Assembly (NCBI RefSeq): GCF_018987235.1
Contig: NZ_CP072197.1
Span: 1,488,001 to 1,552,000, forward strand
DNA from: Lactobacillus crispatus
GTDB lineage: Bacteria > Bacillota > Bacilli > Lactobacillales > Lactobacillaceae
DNA length: 64,000 nucleotides
Direction of reading: 5' to 3'
Positions within the stretch are counted from its first letter, which is position 1; every line of letters starts with the position of its first letter. The notes under the pieces are model-generated. The model was not told the DNA's origin and ran no database searches. It was given only the letters and a program-made list of their open reading frames with translations. Positions 1 to 7,460 of this stretch are shown here, piece after piece. The translations under genes were made by a program, and so were the position numbers.

Positions 1-1
1 T

Positions 2-376
2 TATCATTTGCGTTGGGGTATTGAGACCTCCTTCAAGAAACTTAAGTATTCTTTAGGCAGCGTGGAGTTTCATTCTAAGCAAGATAAATTTATTGAGATG
101 GAAATTTATGCTCATATGATCATGTTTAACGCAATCAGCCAAATAGATGCTCAAGCCTATATTCCACAAAGGCATTGCAAGCACCAATATGCCATCAACT
201 TTAAGCAATCATGCTTTATTATTCAAAGCATGTATCTTAATTCTTCTTTATCTGAGACTTTTGAAAGAATTTTGATTCAAGTCAGCCATTACACAATTCC
301 GATCAGACCAGGACGAAAAGATAAAAGAAATATTAAACCTAAATCAGCTGTATATTATTTATATCGCGTAGCTTAA
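2..376 (+). CDS. IS4-type DDE transposase, C-terminal part (cut by window edge)
   Basis: The reading frame is open from the first bases of the window, so the gene begins upstream. The visible start reads YHLRWGIETSFKKLKY, which is the Y-(2)-R-(3)-E-(6)-K signature around the last catalytic Glu of IS4/IS231-type DDE transposases. Only the last 124 residues are present, so it is not possible to say whether the element is intact. Downstream to about 535 there is no gene, only the element's tail with a hairpin (CAATGTC/GACATTG near 477-499). Family assignment rests on the motif. Confidence 0.7.
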   Translation, partial: YHLRWGIETSFKKLKYSLGSVEFHSKQDKFIEMEIYAHMIMFNAISQIDAQAYIPQRHCKHQYAINFKQSCFIIQSMYLNSSLSETFERILIQVSHYTIPIRPGRKDKRNIKPKSAVYYLYRVA

Positions 377-546
377 AATATAAAATCTGTTCTAAGCCTT
401 ATTTGTCGTACAAAAAAACACCAATTTAACAAATCAAATGTTAAATCAGTGCTTTAAAAGGTTAGTCTCAGTTGTCAATGTCTTAACTTAATGACATTGT
501 GCTGTTTTCTAACACCTTCTATTTTTTAAGCTTTATTTGTACCATA

Positions 547-578
547 ATGACATCATTTGTATGTTATAATGATGTCAT
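547..578 (+). promoter_or_regulatory. Operator/promoter of the DinJ-YafQ operon
   Basis: A perfect 10-bp inverted repeat, ATGACATCAT at 547-556 and ATGATGTCAT at 569-578, encloses a TATAAT-like -10 (565-570). It ends just before the Shine-Dalgarno AAAGGAG (584-590). Overlap of an inverted repeat with the -10 is the usual layout for autorepression by a RelB/DinJ ribbon-helix-helix antitoxin. Confidence 0.6.
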
Positions 579-598
579 AGCGTAAAGGAGTGATTGTT

Positions 599-886
599 AT
601 GACATCATCAACTACAATCCGTCTTGATGACGATTTAAAGAGAAAAATGCAAAAGAATTTAGATGCTGCAGGCCTTTCAATGAATGCATACTTTGTAATG
701 GCAGCTAAACAACTGGTTTTACAAAAAAAAGTTCCTTTTGAAATCTTGACTGAACCAGAAATTCCTAATAAAACAACCGAAAAAGCAATGCTTCTAGCTG
801 ATGCCAAAGATGAGGGCTTGGTTACAGATGATTCGCCTAGTTTTACTAATGTCAATGATTTAATGAAATCTTTGGATGAGAACTAA
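599..886 (+). CDS. RelB/DinJ-family antitoxin
   Basis: A 95-residue protein. The N-terminus (TTIRLDDDLKRKMQKNLDAAG) is an RHH DNA-binding strand and helix of the RelB/DinJ type, and the C-terminus is the acidic, presumably disordered toxin-wrapping part. It should neutralise the YafQ-like toxin encoded next and repress the operon through the inverted repeat upstream. I chose ATG 599 because AAAGGAG lies 8 bases before it; a GTG at 590 overlaps that site and is unlikely. The stop codon overlaps the toxin start (TAATG), so the two genes are translationally coupled. Confidence 0.85.
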   Translation: MTSSTTIRLDDDLKRKMQKNLDAAGLSMNAYFVMAAKQLVLQKKVPFEILTEPEIPNKTTEKAMLLADAKDEGLVTDDSPSFTNVNDLMKSLDEN

Positions 887-1194
887 TGTACACTATCAAA
901 TACGAGCCACAATTTAAAAAAGACTACAAAAAGTTCAAAAAAGAACATCCAGAGTTAATAAAAGATTTTAAGAATACAGTTATTCAGTTAACCCAAAAAG
1001 GAAAAGTCGGAAAGGACTATGACCTTCATCCGTTAGATAAATGTGGTGGTAATTACAGTGGTCATTTTGATTATCATTTAAGTGAAGGAACGGTCGATGT
1101 TGTAGTGATCTACAAGCCACACAAGACCAATTCAATAATTAGATTTGTGAGAATCGGAAATCATGGAGACCTATTTGAGGGTAAAGAAAAATAA
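886..1194 (+). CDS. YafQ-family mRNA interferase toxin
   Basis: A 102-residue basic protein of the RelE/ParE superfamily, YafQ branch. It keeps the family blocks HPLDKCGGNYSGHFDYHL, VVVIYK and IRFVRIGNHGDLF, including the C-terminal His and Phe positions used for ribosome-dependent mRNA cleavage in YafQ. It starts inside the antitoxin stop codon and is followed by a strong terminator, so the pair is a self-contained addiction module. Function is inferred from the family. Confidence 0.85.
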   Translation: MYTIKYEPQFKKDYKKFKKEHPELIKDFKNTVIQLTQKGKVGKDYDLHPLDKCGGNYSGHFDYHLSEGTVDVVVIYKPHKTNSIIRFVRIGNHGDLFEGKEK

Positions 1195-1201
1195 ACTATA
1201 T

Positions 1202-1243
1202 AAATACGGATATATCAGTATTTTTGATATATCCGTATTTTGA
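1202..1243 (+). terminator. Terminator of the DinJ-YafQ operon
   Basis: A perfect 16-bp stem (AAATACGGATATATCA at 1202-1217 with its complement at 1225-1240) starts 8 bases after the toxin stop. The run of T is short, and the palindrome could act in both directions. Confidence 0.6.
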
Positions 1244-1276
1244 TATACGAATTAGAAATTTAGATTTTATTCTTTT

Positions 1277-1352
1277 TAAAACTCCGCTCACCATGTTGAA
1301 AAATCGATAAAAACAATGCTAAATGTAGAAAAAAGAAAAAATCATAGTAGTA
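1277..1352. repeat. Decayed third copy of the cassette-flanking repeat
   Basis: By eye this stretch aligns with the better-preserved repeats at 4885-5043 and 6981-7250; shared blocks include TGTAGAAAAAA and AAAAAATCAT. Similarity is roughly three quarters and no ORF is conserved. It places a repeat copy on the far side of the restriction-modification genes. Confidence 0.4.
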
Positions 1353-1431
1353 AGACTTTAAAAAGGACGGTAGAACTACTTTAAGTACTACAAATTACAA
1401 CAAAAATTTTATAAACTTCTACTTCATTAAG

Positions 1432-1457
1432 AAAAAATCCTGTAATACAGGGCTTTT
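1432..1457 (-). terminator. Terminator after the specificity-subunit gene
   Basis: On the minus strand a short CCTGT-ATT-ACAGG hairpin followed by six T lies about 18 bases past the stop of the specificity gene. Confidence 0.6.
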
Positions 1458-1475
1458 TAAGCTAAAACGCAACTT

Positions 1476-2609
1476 TTACATTTTATTAATTAGTGATTCA
1501 GTAGTTAAAATTTCTCTATCCTTATACTTTACAGCCTCAGCAATCGTCAGTTTTTCAATTGCTCTAATGTACTTCTCCATGTAATTAAAGTCTAAATTTT
1601 TTGTATTACTTACAACTGGTAATCTTACACTATCACTTCTTATTTTGGCTTTTGAAATGGAGTCATCCCAACTATATTTTTTAGATAAAGCTTTTCTAAC
1701 ACTTCCTACAAAATATTGTTGAATTAGAGGGCTTTTATATCTTGAATCTTTAAAATATAGTGCCAAATTATGACTATCATTCGAACAAAAATCTTTTTCT
1801 TGATAAGTTACTACCATAGTTTTTCCACCAATGAAAACGCAATTGCCCTCATCGATCCATTCTTTAGGACAATTTATGTATTTTAAAACAGCATTATTGC
1901 CTTCTGCTGCTGTCAAGTATGGCACATTGCCATTTTCAAGGTTAGCTACTTGACTCTTCAATATACTATGAGTATTAACTACATTAAATAGATCAACTAT
2001 TTTAAATTCTTGAAATATTGGCTTATATGCTAATATTTTCTTGTCTTCATCAGTTAGTCCATAGTCATTTAATCCTGTAGCTTTTAAATAGGAATCAAGC
2101 TCGGCGAGCCGTTGCTGTTCAAGCTCGGCGAGCCGTTGCTGTTCAAGCTCGGCTATATATTGTTCCATATAATTAAAATCTATTTCATCTGCATCAGTTA
2201 CAGGTAGCCTCACCTTAGAGTCTCTAAACACATTATCCACGTGTCTAACAAGAACAGACAGTAACACCTTAGACAATCTACTAAAAATGGTATTAAAGTA
2301 CAACGCAATTTTAGTATTAAGTTTAAATTTGGGAATAATTTTCCTTACGAACTGTCCTGCATACCAAGAACGTTCTCGATAAAAGAAAGTCATTTGTAAC
2401 AGCCCCAAACTAAACGTATTAGGTTCATTGTAGGGGACATCACATACAAAGTCTGTTGTGCTTTCAATGCCATTATTCAAAGATGTTCGGGTAACATAGT
2501 CATATTCATTTGTACTTATATTAGGATTTACTAATTTAGACTTGTTGATACCTTTTACCTTTTGTATTTCAAATAAATCACCTAATTTAAATTCCTTATA
2601 CTTAACCAT
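1476..2609 (-). CDS. Specificity subunit (HsdS/BcgIB-like) of a restriction-modification system
   Basis: About 377 residues with two target-recognition half-repeats. Each begins with a (K/Q)EFK(L/I)xDLF block (near residues 5 and 205) and ends in DFNYMExYI, the circular-permutation layout of type I and BcgI-type S subunits. Between them is a helical spacer containing RLAELEQQ repeats encoded by 24-bp tandem DNA repeats. It should direct the partner methylase/nuclease to a bipartite DNA site, one TRD per half-site. I prefer ATG 2609 (AGGTGG 8 bases upstream); it overlaps the partner's stop, so translation is coupled. A longer start at 2618 exists. Confidence 0.85.
   Translation of the reverse strand: MVKYKEFKLGDLFEIQKVKGINKSKLVNPNISTNEYDYVTRTSLNNGIESTTDFVCDVPYNEPNTFSLGLLQMTFFYRERSWYAGQFVRKIIPKFKLNTKIALYFNTIFSRLSKVLLSVLVRHVDNVFRDSKVRLPVTDADEIDFNYMEQYIAELEQQRLAELEQQRLAELDSYLKATGLNDYGLTDEDKKILAYKPIFQEFKIVDLFNVVNTHSILKSQVANLENGNVPYLTAAEGNNAVLKYINCPKEWIDEGNCVFIGGKTMVVTYQEKDFCSNDSHNLALYFKDSRYKSPLIQQYFVGSVRKALSKKYSWDDSISKAKIRSDSVRLPVVSNTKNLDFNYMEKYIRAIEKLTIAEAVKYKDREILTTESLINKM
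2097..2153. repeat. 24-bp tandem repeat inside the specificity gene
   Basis: Two exact 24-bp units at 2097-2120 and 2121-2144 are followed by a 9-base partial third. Each adds eight residues (ending RLAELEQQ) to the helix between the two recognition domains. In type I systems such as EcoR124 the number of comparable central repeats sets the spacer length of the recognised sequence. Confidence 0.85.
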
Positions 2610-4668
2610 TCTGACCACCTATAACTTGACTAACCTTCCACGATAGATAATCTGCCACAGTCCTTTTAAAGTCCTCTTCTGCAGGTGTTGTGTCAATTTT
2701 TAAATGCTGGTTATAAGTCCAATCATTGCCTTCTAGAGTGATTGTATCTTTAATTACTTTATGGTTTCGTTCAGTATAGTAATTCGTTTTAGGCTTTTTA
2801 TCACTAACAATTGCAACTACTTCTTCATAACGTTCTTTGGCATGATCTGTATCACGTAAATTAACCTTCTGACCAGATTTTTTACGGTTCATTCTAGTAT
2901 ATCCATCTTCACTAAAATCTAAGAAGGTTACTAAATCATCTTCTTCATGTGGTCTAGCTACTTTAAATACATAAATAGCAGTCTGAACACTAGCTTTTCC
3001 ACCAAATAAATCAGTTGGCATATGAATAGAGGCAACTAAAGTATTATTTTTAAGAATATTTTTTGTGTAAGGCAGCCCGTTGCCACTACCAGCGTTTTCT
3101 TGAATAATAATTGCCGCATAGCCTTTTGTCATTTGTGACAATGCTTCTTGAACAAAAATAAAACCTTTTCCTTCTGCAGAGTATGGAGGATTTAGCAAAA
3201 ACACATTTGCTGGAAACTGTGTGTAATTTTTATACAGCTCATGACTATTACCATTAACCATATTGCTAGATCCATCTCCCATTAGGATCATGTTTAAAAC
3301 GGCTAAAATGTAAATATTGCCCAGTATTTCTACACCCAGTAATTGATTTTCTTTAATATTTTGAATCTTGCACTCTAGTTTCTGTTTATCTTGAATTGTA
3401 TTTTTAGCATCCTTAACCATAATATCCATTGCAGACACTAAAAATCCTGCAGATCCCATTGCCAAATCCCACACAAACGAATCTTTATTTGTATGAGCTA
3501 ACCTAGCCATCATATTCGTTATGTATCTTGGTGTTAAAACCACATCATTTTGACGGTCATTATCAATTGATACCCAATCATTTAGAGAGTTCAAAATTTT
3601 ACCAGTAAAATCTAAATGCAAATTTGATTCAAGCAAAGGAAGTATATCATTATAGACTTGCACATATATCTTATGAATCAAACTTTCACCATTTTTAGGT
3701 TGCCATAAAGCTTGTTTAGTAAAAATAGGTTGTAACAAAGCCATAATCATGTTAATTTTGCTATTTTCCGCTTTTCTTGCATTTAGGAAATCTGCAATAT
3801 GATTTAAGATAATTTGTCCATCATTGTTTCTTTCAGTTATATTTCCTTTTAATTCAGCAGGCTCTAACTGTGATACTCCTTTTGTCTGTAGCCCCGCCAT
3901 GATTAAACCAGTAAAAACATACAATTTTTCATTAGTTGTCAGTAGGTTTTGAATTGACTTATCGTCGTACAAAGCTTGATGAATTGATTTTATCCTTTTT
4001 TCTAATTCATCCTCAGTTTCTAATTTAATTTTTTCGAGTTCACGGTCATTTAGATTTAGTTTGTCTAATATGCCAAAAAGGGTATCTATATTGATTTGCT
4101 TAAACAAATCAAACGATGAATCTAGCTGTCTAATATGTTTTGGAACACCAGCATTAGCCTTAGAAATATAATAAGCTTTCTGCTCAGGATCTTTTAAATT
4201 GCCTTCAGTATCTAAAGTAGTACCATTAATTCCCATTATGATAACTTCATCACAGTCTGAGTTATCTAAGATCGCATTTCCATAATGCAGAGCACCATTA
4301 GTAGCATATGTAGTAATTGCACTATAATTAGGATCACCTTTTTTATGTGGATTTTTTGCGTTCGGCTTAGAATCTGAACCAAATTTAGTCACTTGAACAA
4401 TTTGACCAGCCTTGTCTAATTTTTCTAACTTATTTTTGCCACCTTTAGCTTCAATCATTACTGGTACTCTTCGTGAATGATTATCTTCTAATAATAATTG
4501 AATATCAGGATAATTGTTGCCTGCACCACCAGATTTAGATTCAGCTTGTCGCAAGGCTGATGTAATTTCACTATTTATTTCTCCAGTTTTACCGTAATGC
4601 CTAATTCCTAGACTATCAAGTTCACTCTTAAAGTATTCTTCTACTTTTTCTTCAATTGATCTAACCAT
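2602..4668 (-). CDS. BcgI-like fused restriction nuclease and N6-adenine methylase subunit
   Basis: 688 residues, longer than a plain HsdM. Residues about 1-100 look like a PD-(D/E)xK nuclease: P54-D55, then E73-A-K75 in a strand (VPVMIEAKGG). A helical region follows, then an N6-adenine methylase with motif I (DLAMGSAGFL, about residue 403) and catalytic NPPY (about 493). No separate hsdR gene is visible on either side. A nuclease-methylase polypeptide paired with a two-TRD S subunit is the type IIB (BcgI) architecture, in which both strands are cut on both sides of the site. It could alternatively be a type I methylase with an extra domain. A broken HTH gene overlaps its start. Confidence 0.75.
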   Translation of the reverse strand: MVRSIEEKVEEYFKSELDSLGIRHYGKTGEINSEITSALRQAESKSGGAGNNYPDIQLLLEDNHSRRVPVMIEAKGGKNKLEKLDKAGQIVQVTKFGSDSKPNAKNPHKKGDPNYSAITTYATNGALHYGNAILDNSDCDEVIIMGINGTTLDTEGNLKDPEQKAYYISKANAGVPKHIRQLDSSFDLFKQINIDTLFGILDKLNLNDRELEKIKLETEDELEKRIKSIHQALYDDKSIQNLLTTNEKLYVFTGLIMAGLQTKGVSQLEPAELKGNITERNNDGQIILNHIADFLNARKAENSKINMIMALLQPIFTKQALWQPKNGESLIHKIYVQVYNDILPLLESNLHLDFTGKILNSLNDWVSIDNDRQNDVVLTPRYITNMMARLAHTNKDSFVWDLAMGSAGFLVSAMDIMVKDAKNTIQDKQKLECKIQNIKENQLLGVEILGNIYILAVLNMILMGDGSSNMVNGNSHELYKNYTQFPANVFLLNPPYSAEGKGFIFVQEALSQMTKGYAAIIIQENAGSGNGLPYTKNILKNNTLVASIHMPTDLFGGKASVQTAIYVFKVARPHEEDDLVTFLDFSEDGYTRMNRKKSGQKVNLRDTDHAKERYEEVVAIVSDKKPKTNYYTERNHKVIKDTITLEGNDWTYNQHLKIDTTPAEEDFKRTVADYLSWKVSQVIGGQNG

Positions 4669-4849
4669 TTATCGCACCGCCTTTTGTTGCATGCAGTGCG
4701 TAAATGTTGACAAATGAATTATTTGCCCATAATTGATGTGATGTGATCATTTTATTCTCCTGTTCAATTCTTGCAATGGTTGATTGAATTGTATGTAACT
4801 TTTTAGCTAATTCTGTTCTGCGTTTCTTCAATTAATTTATCTAATACCC
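4661..4849 (-). pseudogene. Frameshifted XRE-type HTH gene before the R-M operon
   Basis: One frame reads VLDKLIEETQ and the next frame continues as RRTELAKKLHTIQSTIARIE, the helix-turn-helix core of XRE/HigA-like proteins. A single frameshift near 4815-4825 separates the pieces. The second piece (TTG 4831, stop at 4661-4663) overlaps the ATG of the R-M subunit. It looks like a decayed antitoxin or controller protein. No matching HigB toxin is visible upstream. Confidence 0.5.
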
Positions 4850-4884
4850 TTTTTTATGGGCAATTCCACTAGCTATATGATTTT

Positions 4885-5043
4885 ACTTTTTTTATTATAT
4901 AGCATGTCAACAATAGTTTGCCATACTAAATGGTTTTTAGGATCTTAGGCATTTGATCTTTATTTAAAACTAAATTTGTGAATCCTATTGAAAAGCCGTC
5001 AGAAACAACACTAAGTGTAGAAAAAATAAAAAATCATGGTAAT
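4885..5043. repeat. Cassette-flanking direct repeat, copy 2, left part
   Basis: This stretch matches 6981-7138 at roughly 90% by eye. It is interrupted at 5043 by the IS982 element and continues at 6009. Confidence 0.8.
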
Positions 5044-6008
5044 ACGCGTGGTGCTAGTTAAATCGTTCTAGACAATAAGCCAAATTATAAGCTAAAATTG
5101 CAATTTCCAACCGGCTTTGAAAGCCTATCAGACTACGTGTTCGATTGTTCTCGGCATTGTAATAGGTCAGAAGCGAAAAGTCGCTTTCAATTGTTCTGCG
5201 AATAGCCATCAATTGATGATCATTGTGCTTTTTAGCTCCTGTCATATTTTTACGATATGGTGTCCAAAGTTCATAACCCATTTGTTTTAGCTGTTGATGC
5301 AGTTCTTTGCCTAAATAGCCTTCGTCGCCAAGAAGATAGTAATTAGATGGATGTGCATTTTCCATCAGTTCAACTGTCTCCTTGGCATCATGAACTGATG
5401 CTTTTGTTACGACATAATCAAGAATGTAACCGTCATCGCTAACAATGGCATGAACTTTGAAACCATAGAAGTAAATTTTCTTGGTGGCCTTATAACCAAT
5501 GTTGGCATAACCACGAAAAATTTTAGCACGATAGTTGCGAATTGGTTGGCAAACAGGTACCGGAAAGCTGTCAATGATCAAGAAATGTCCATTCAGGTCA
5601 ACCTTTTTATTCATTTCTTGCCGTATCTGATAAATCAATTGCAATAGCTGACGTGAACGCCGATTAAAACGTGAGTGTGATAAACAATTGAAACATTCAC
5701 AGAATCTTCTTTGTGATTCAATTCCTGTCTTAGCTTGCCAGATAAGTAAAGCCAAAATCAGACTGTCCGTAGTTTTAATTTGATCAATATTTCGCCGATG
5801 AGTAAACTCAGCCGGTGCATACAAACGATACCAGTGCCGACAAATTATCACTAAATCTTTAAAACTAACTTGTAAATGGTGGCTAAAACGCTTAAGCTTA
5901 AGGCAGTTCAATCAGATCAGACTCTTTTCTATTATTACTATTTACAAGTCGAGTCTAACAAGATTGGACTTTTTTATTAACTAAAACGATTTAACTAGCA
6001 CCACGCGT
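5044..6008. mobile_element. IS982-family insertion sequence, complete, 965 bp
   Basis: The ends are perfect 24-bp inverted repeats (5044-5067 and 5985-6008, outermost bases ACGCGTGGTGCTAG). The element is flanked by the 8-bp duplication ATGGTAAT at 5036-5043 and 6009-6016. The uninterrupted target is preserved in the other repeat copy near 7131-7145, which fixes the boundaries. One transposase ORF on the minus strand fills the element. Both ends and the ORF look intact, so it may be active. Confidence 0.92.
5054..5911 (-). CDS. IS982-family transposase
   Basis: 285 residues, a normal length for the family. The DDE core is visible: FLIIDSFPVPV (first Asp, about residue 110), YLLGDEGYLGK (second Asp, about 195) and RRTIESDFSLL (Glu, about 240). 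The stop codon lies inside the left inverted repeat region, as is common in this family. It catalyses movement of the surrounding 965-bp element. No frameshift or stop interrupts it. Confidence 0.9.
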   Translation of the reverse strand: MNCLKLKRFSHHLQVSFKDLVIICRHWYRLYAPAEFTHRRNIDQIKTTDSLILALLIWQAKTGIESQRRFCECFNCLSHSRFNRRSRQLLQLIYQIRQEMNKKVDLNGHFLIIDSFPVPVCQPIRNYRAKIFRGYANIGYKATKKIYFYGFKVHAIVSDDGYILDYVVTKASVHDAKETVELMENAHPSNYYLLGDEGYLGKELHQQLKQMGYELWTPYRKNMTGAKKHNDHQLMAIRRTIESDFSLLTYYNAENNRTRSLIGFQSRLEIAILAYNLAYCLERFN

Positions 6009-6130
6009 ATGGTAATATATGAAAGTACAAAAGAAGAAACATCTTGCATATGCGAGAAAATTAAGACACACAAAAATCGCTACTCTAAGTCCACAAATGA
6101 GTAACGATTTTTTTGTTTCACCAAAGTTTA
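6009..6130. repeat. Cassette-flanking direct repeat, copy 2, right part
   Basis: This is the continuation of the repeat after the IS982 insertion, nearly identical to 7131-7250. It contains a hairpin AAAATCG-(C/T)TACTC ... GAGTAACGATTTTTT (about 6073-6116) that looks like a terminator on the plus strand. Short ORFs here read through the hairpin and are not convincing genes. From 6131 to 6271 I see only a 22-base block (CAACTTTTACATTTTATTAA and on) shared with the 3' end of the specificity gene at 1471-1492, perhaps a remnant of a second specificity gene. Confidence 0.75.
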
Positions 6131-6271
6131 AAACAAAAAAGCTATATGCATTGGCTAAGGATAGTGACGCTTGTGATGTTTTCTTGAGTTTTGCTTATGG
6201 ATTTTACGCCTATGGCTATTTTGAGCAAAAATTCAACTTTTACATTTTATTAATTCTAATTGCTAATATAC

Positions 6272-6670
6272 TTACTTAATCTTGACGCAATGCACCTTTA
6301 ACCAATCTGCAGCAAAATACATATTCTCTTCTGAATCCTCACTATTAGTGATATATAAAATAAACTTTAATGCATCGTCTTTATCAGCTTTTAAGTGATA
6401 TCCATTTTCTTGTAAAAAAAACGCCGCTGCATAATAGGAAGTCCGTTTATTTCCATCAGCGAAGATATGCTTTTTAGTAATCTTCTGTAAGATAAAAGCC
6501 GCTTTTAACCATAATGTTGGATATAATTCACGTCCAAATAATATTTGTTGTGGCTGTTTAACAACAACGTCTAGCCCCTCTGGATACTGCACACCTACAG
6601 TACCTTTACCAGCTTTTTCAAGCAACCGTTGATTCAAATGGATTAAATCTGTTTTGGTTAAATAGATCAT
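6272..6670 (-). CDS. Doc/Fic-family toxin
   Basis: 132 residues, the usual Doc length. The Fic-fold motif HIFADGNKRT begins at His68, so unlike the larger Fic protein at 14657-15439 it keeps its catalytic His. Doc proteins phosphorylate EF-Tu and block translation. The start overlaps the stop of the AbrB-like antitoxin gene by 4 bases. The pair forms an addiction module set between two direct repeats. Confidence 0.88.
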   Translation of the reverse strand: MIYLTKTDLIHLNQRLLEKAGKGTVGVQYPEGLDVVVKQPQQILFGRELYPTLWLKAAFILQKITKKHIFADGNKRTSYYAAAFFLQENGYHLKADKDDALKFILYITNSEDSEENMYFAADWLKVHCVKIK

Positions 6671-6906
6671 TTATTCTCTAACTCTCGTGTTAATTCTTTA
6701 TTTTCTTCATAAAATTGATCAATAAAGTTGTCCAAATCAGGATTAATTGAATCAACTATTTTAAACGTGATCTTCTTACCATTAGGATCATATTCTTTTT
6801 CAAGAACTGTTCCATCTTCTACATGAAACTTAGTTAAATCTTGCTTGGTTAAACGTACACTCAATGAATTACCAGCTTTAAAAACTTTAGTTGTATCTTG
6901 TAACAT
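6667..6906 (-). CDS. AbrB/MazE-like antitoxin of the Doc module
   Basis: 79 residues. The N-terminal half (TTKVFKAGNSLSVRLTK) is a swapped-hairpin AbrB/SpoVT DNA-binding domain; the acidic C-terminus (NFIDQFYEENKELTRELENK) should bind the toxin. I favour ATG 6906 because GCAGGTG lies 8 bases upstream. An in-frame ATG at 6927 lacks a ribosome site. It likely represses its own promoter through the two GTTATAAC palindromes upstream. Confidence 0.8.
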   Translation of the reverse strand: MLQDTTKVFKAGNSLSVRLTKQDLTKFHVEDGTVLEKEYDPNGKKITFKIVDSINPDLDNFIDQFYEENKELTRELENK

Positions 6907-6933
6907 TTTAATCACCTGCTTTGCCATTTAATT

Positions 6934-6962
6934 GTTATAACGCAATAATATGATGTTATAAC
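6934..6962 (-). promoter_or_regulatory. Operator of the AbrB-like/Doc operon
   Basis: Two identical 8-bp palindromes GTTATAAC, at 6934-6941 and 6955-6962, are 21 bp apart, two helical turns. They sit just upstream of the antitoxin start, overlapping the expected promoter. Such helically phased sites fit cooperative autorepression by the antitoxin. Confidence 0.55.
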
Positions 6963-6980
6963 GTGAATGTCAATATTTTA

Positions 6981-7250
6981 ACTTTTTTTATCATATAGCA
7001 TGTCAACAATAGTTTGCCATACTAAATGGTTTTTAGGATCTTAGGCATTGGGTCTATATTTAAAACTAAATTTGTGAATCCTATTGGAAAGTCGTCAGAA
7101 AGGGCACTAAGTCTAGAAAAAATAAAAAATCATGGTAATATGAAGGTACAAAAGAAGAAACATCTTGCATATGCGAGAAAATTAAGACACACAAAAATCG
7201 CTACTCTAAGTCCACAAATGAGTAACGATTTTTTGTTTCACCAAAGTTTA
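6981..7250. repeat. Cassette-flanking direct repeat, copy 3 (uninterrupted)
   Basis: About 270 bp matching copy 2 (4885-5043 plus 6009-6130) in direct orientation, at roughly 90% by eye. It shows the empty IS982 target. Together the copies bracket the AbrB/Doc module, so recombination between them would delete or exchange it. Confidence 0.8.
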
Positions 7251-7284
7251 GAGCAAATATGCTTAATGCTTTAGCTGTATGTTA

Positions 7285-7450
7285 TCACGAAATCAAGTGG
7301 CTATCATAATATTGTCTAAAGTCCTCGGTACTGAAAGCACCTTCTAATCCTAAGCGAATGAAGCATCCATTTTATATTCTCATCCACCAGCTTATAATGG
7401 CTTTCAATTAAAAGAGCTTTTGCGGCTTTTTCATACTCGTCTTTCTTCAT
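7285..7450 (-). pseudogene. Frameshifted small conserved-type gene
   Basis: Starting at ATG 7450, one frame encodes MKKDEYEKAAKALLIE and on to about DENIK, then the sense continues in another frame as NGCFIRLGLEGAFS ... QYYDSHLIS (stop at 7285-7287). A single-base slip near an A-rich stretch (about 7375) explains this. The intact ORF in the first frame is 44 residues. The function is unknown. It follows the CPBP protease gene in the same direction with an 11-base gap. Confidence 0.45.
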
Positions 7451-7460
7451 ATACTTTCTC

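Noticed and set aside
2097..2153. Tandem repeat as a CRISPR array
   Set aside because: Units are contiguous without spacers and lie in a coding frame; no cas genes or other spaced repeats anywhere in the window.
6019..6279. An 86-codon ORF (and a similar one at 7026-7274) in the repeat copies
   Set aside because: They lie in the non-coding repeat, run through a terminator-like hairpin, differ in length between copies and have no ribosome site.
1..7285. Left attachment site of the ICE in this stretch
   Set aside because: I looked for the ssrA 3' end (TGGAGATGAGGGGAATTGAA) by eye and did not see it; without it I do not place the boundary.
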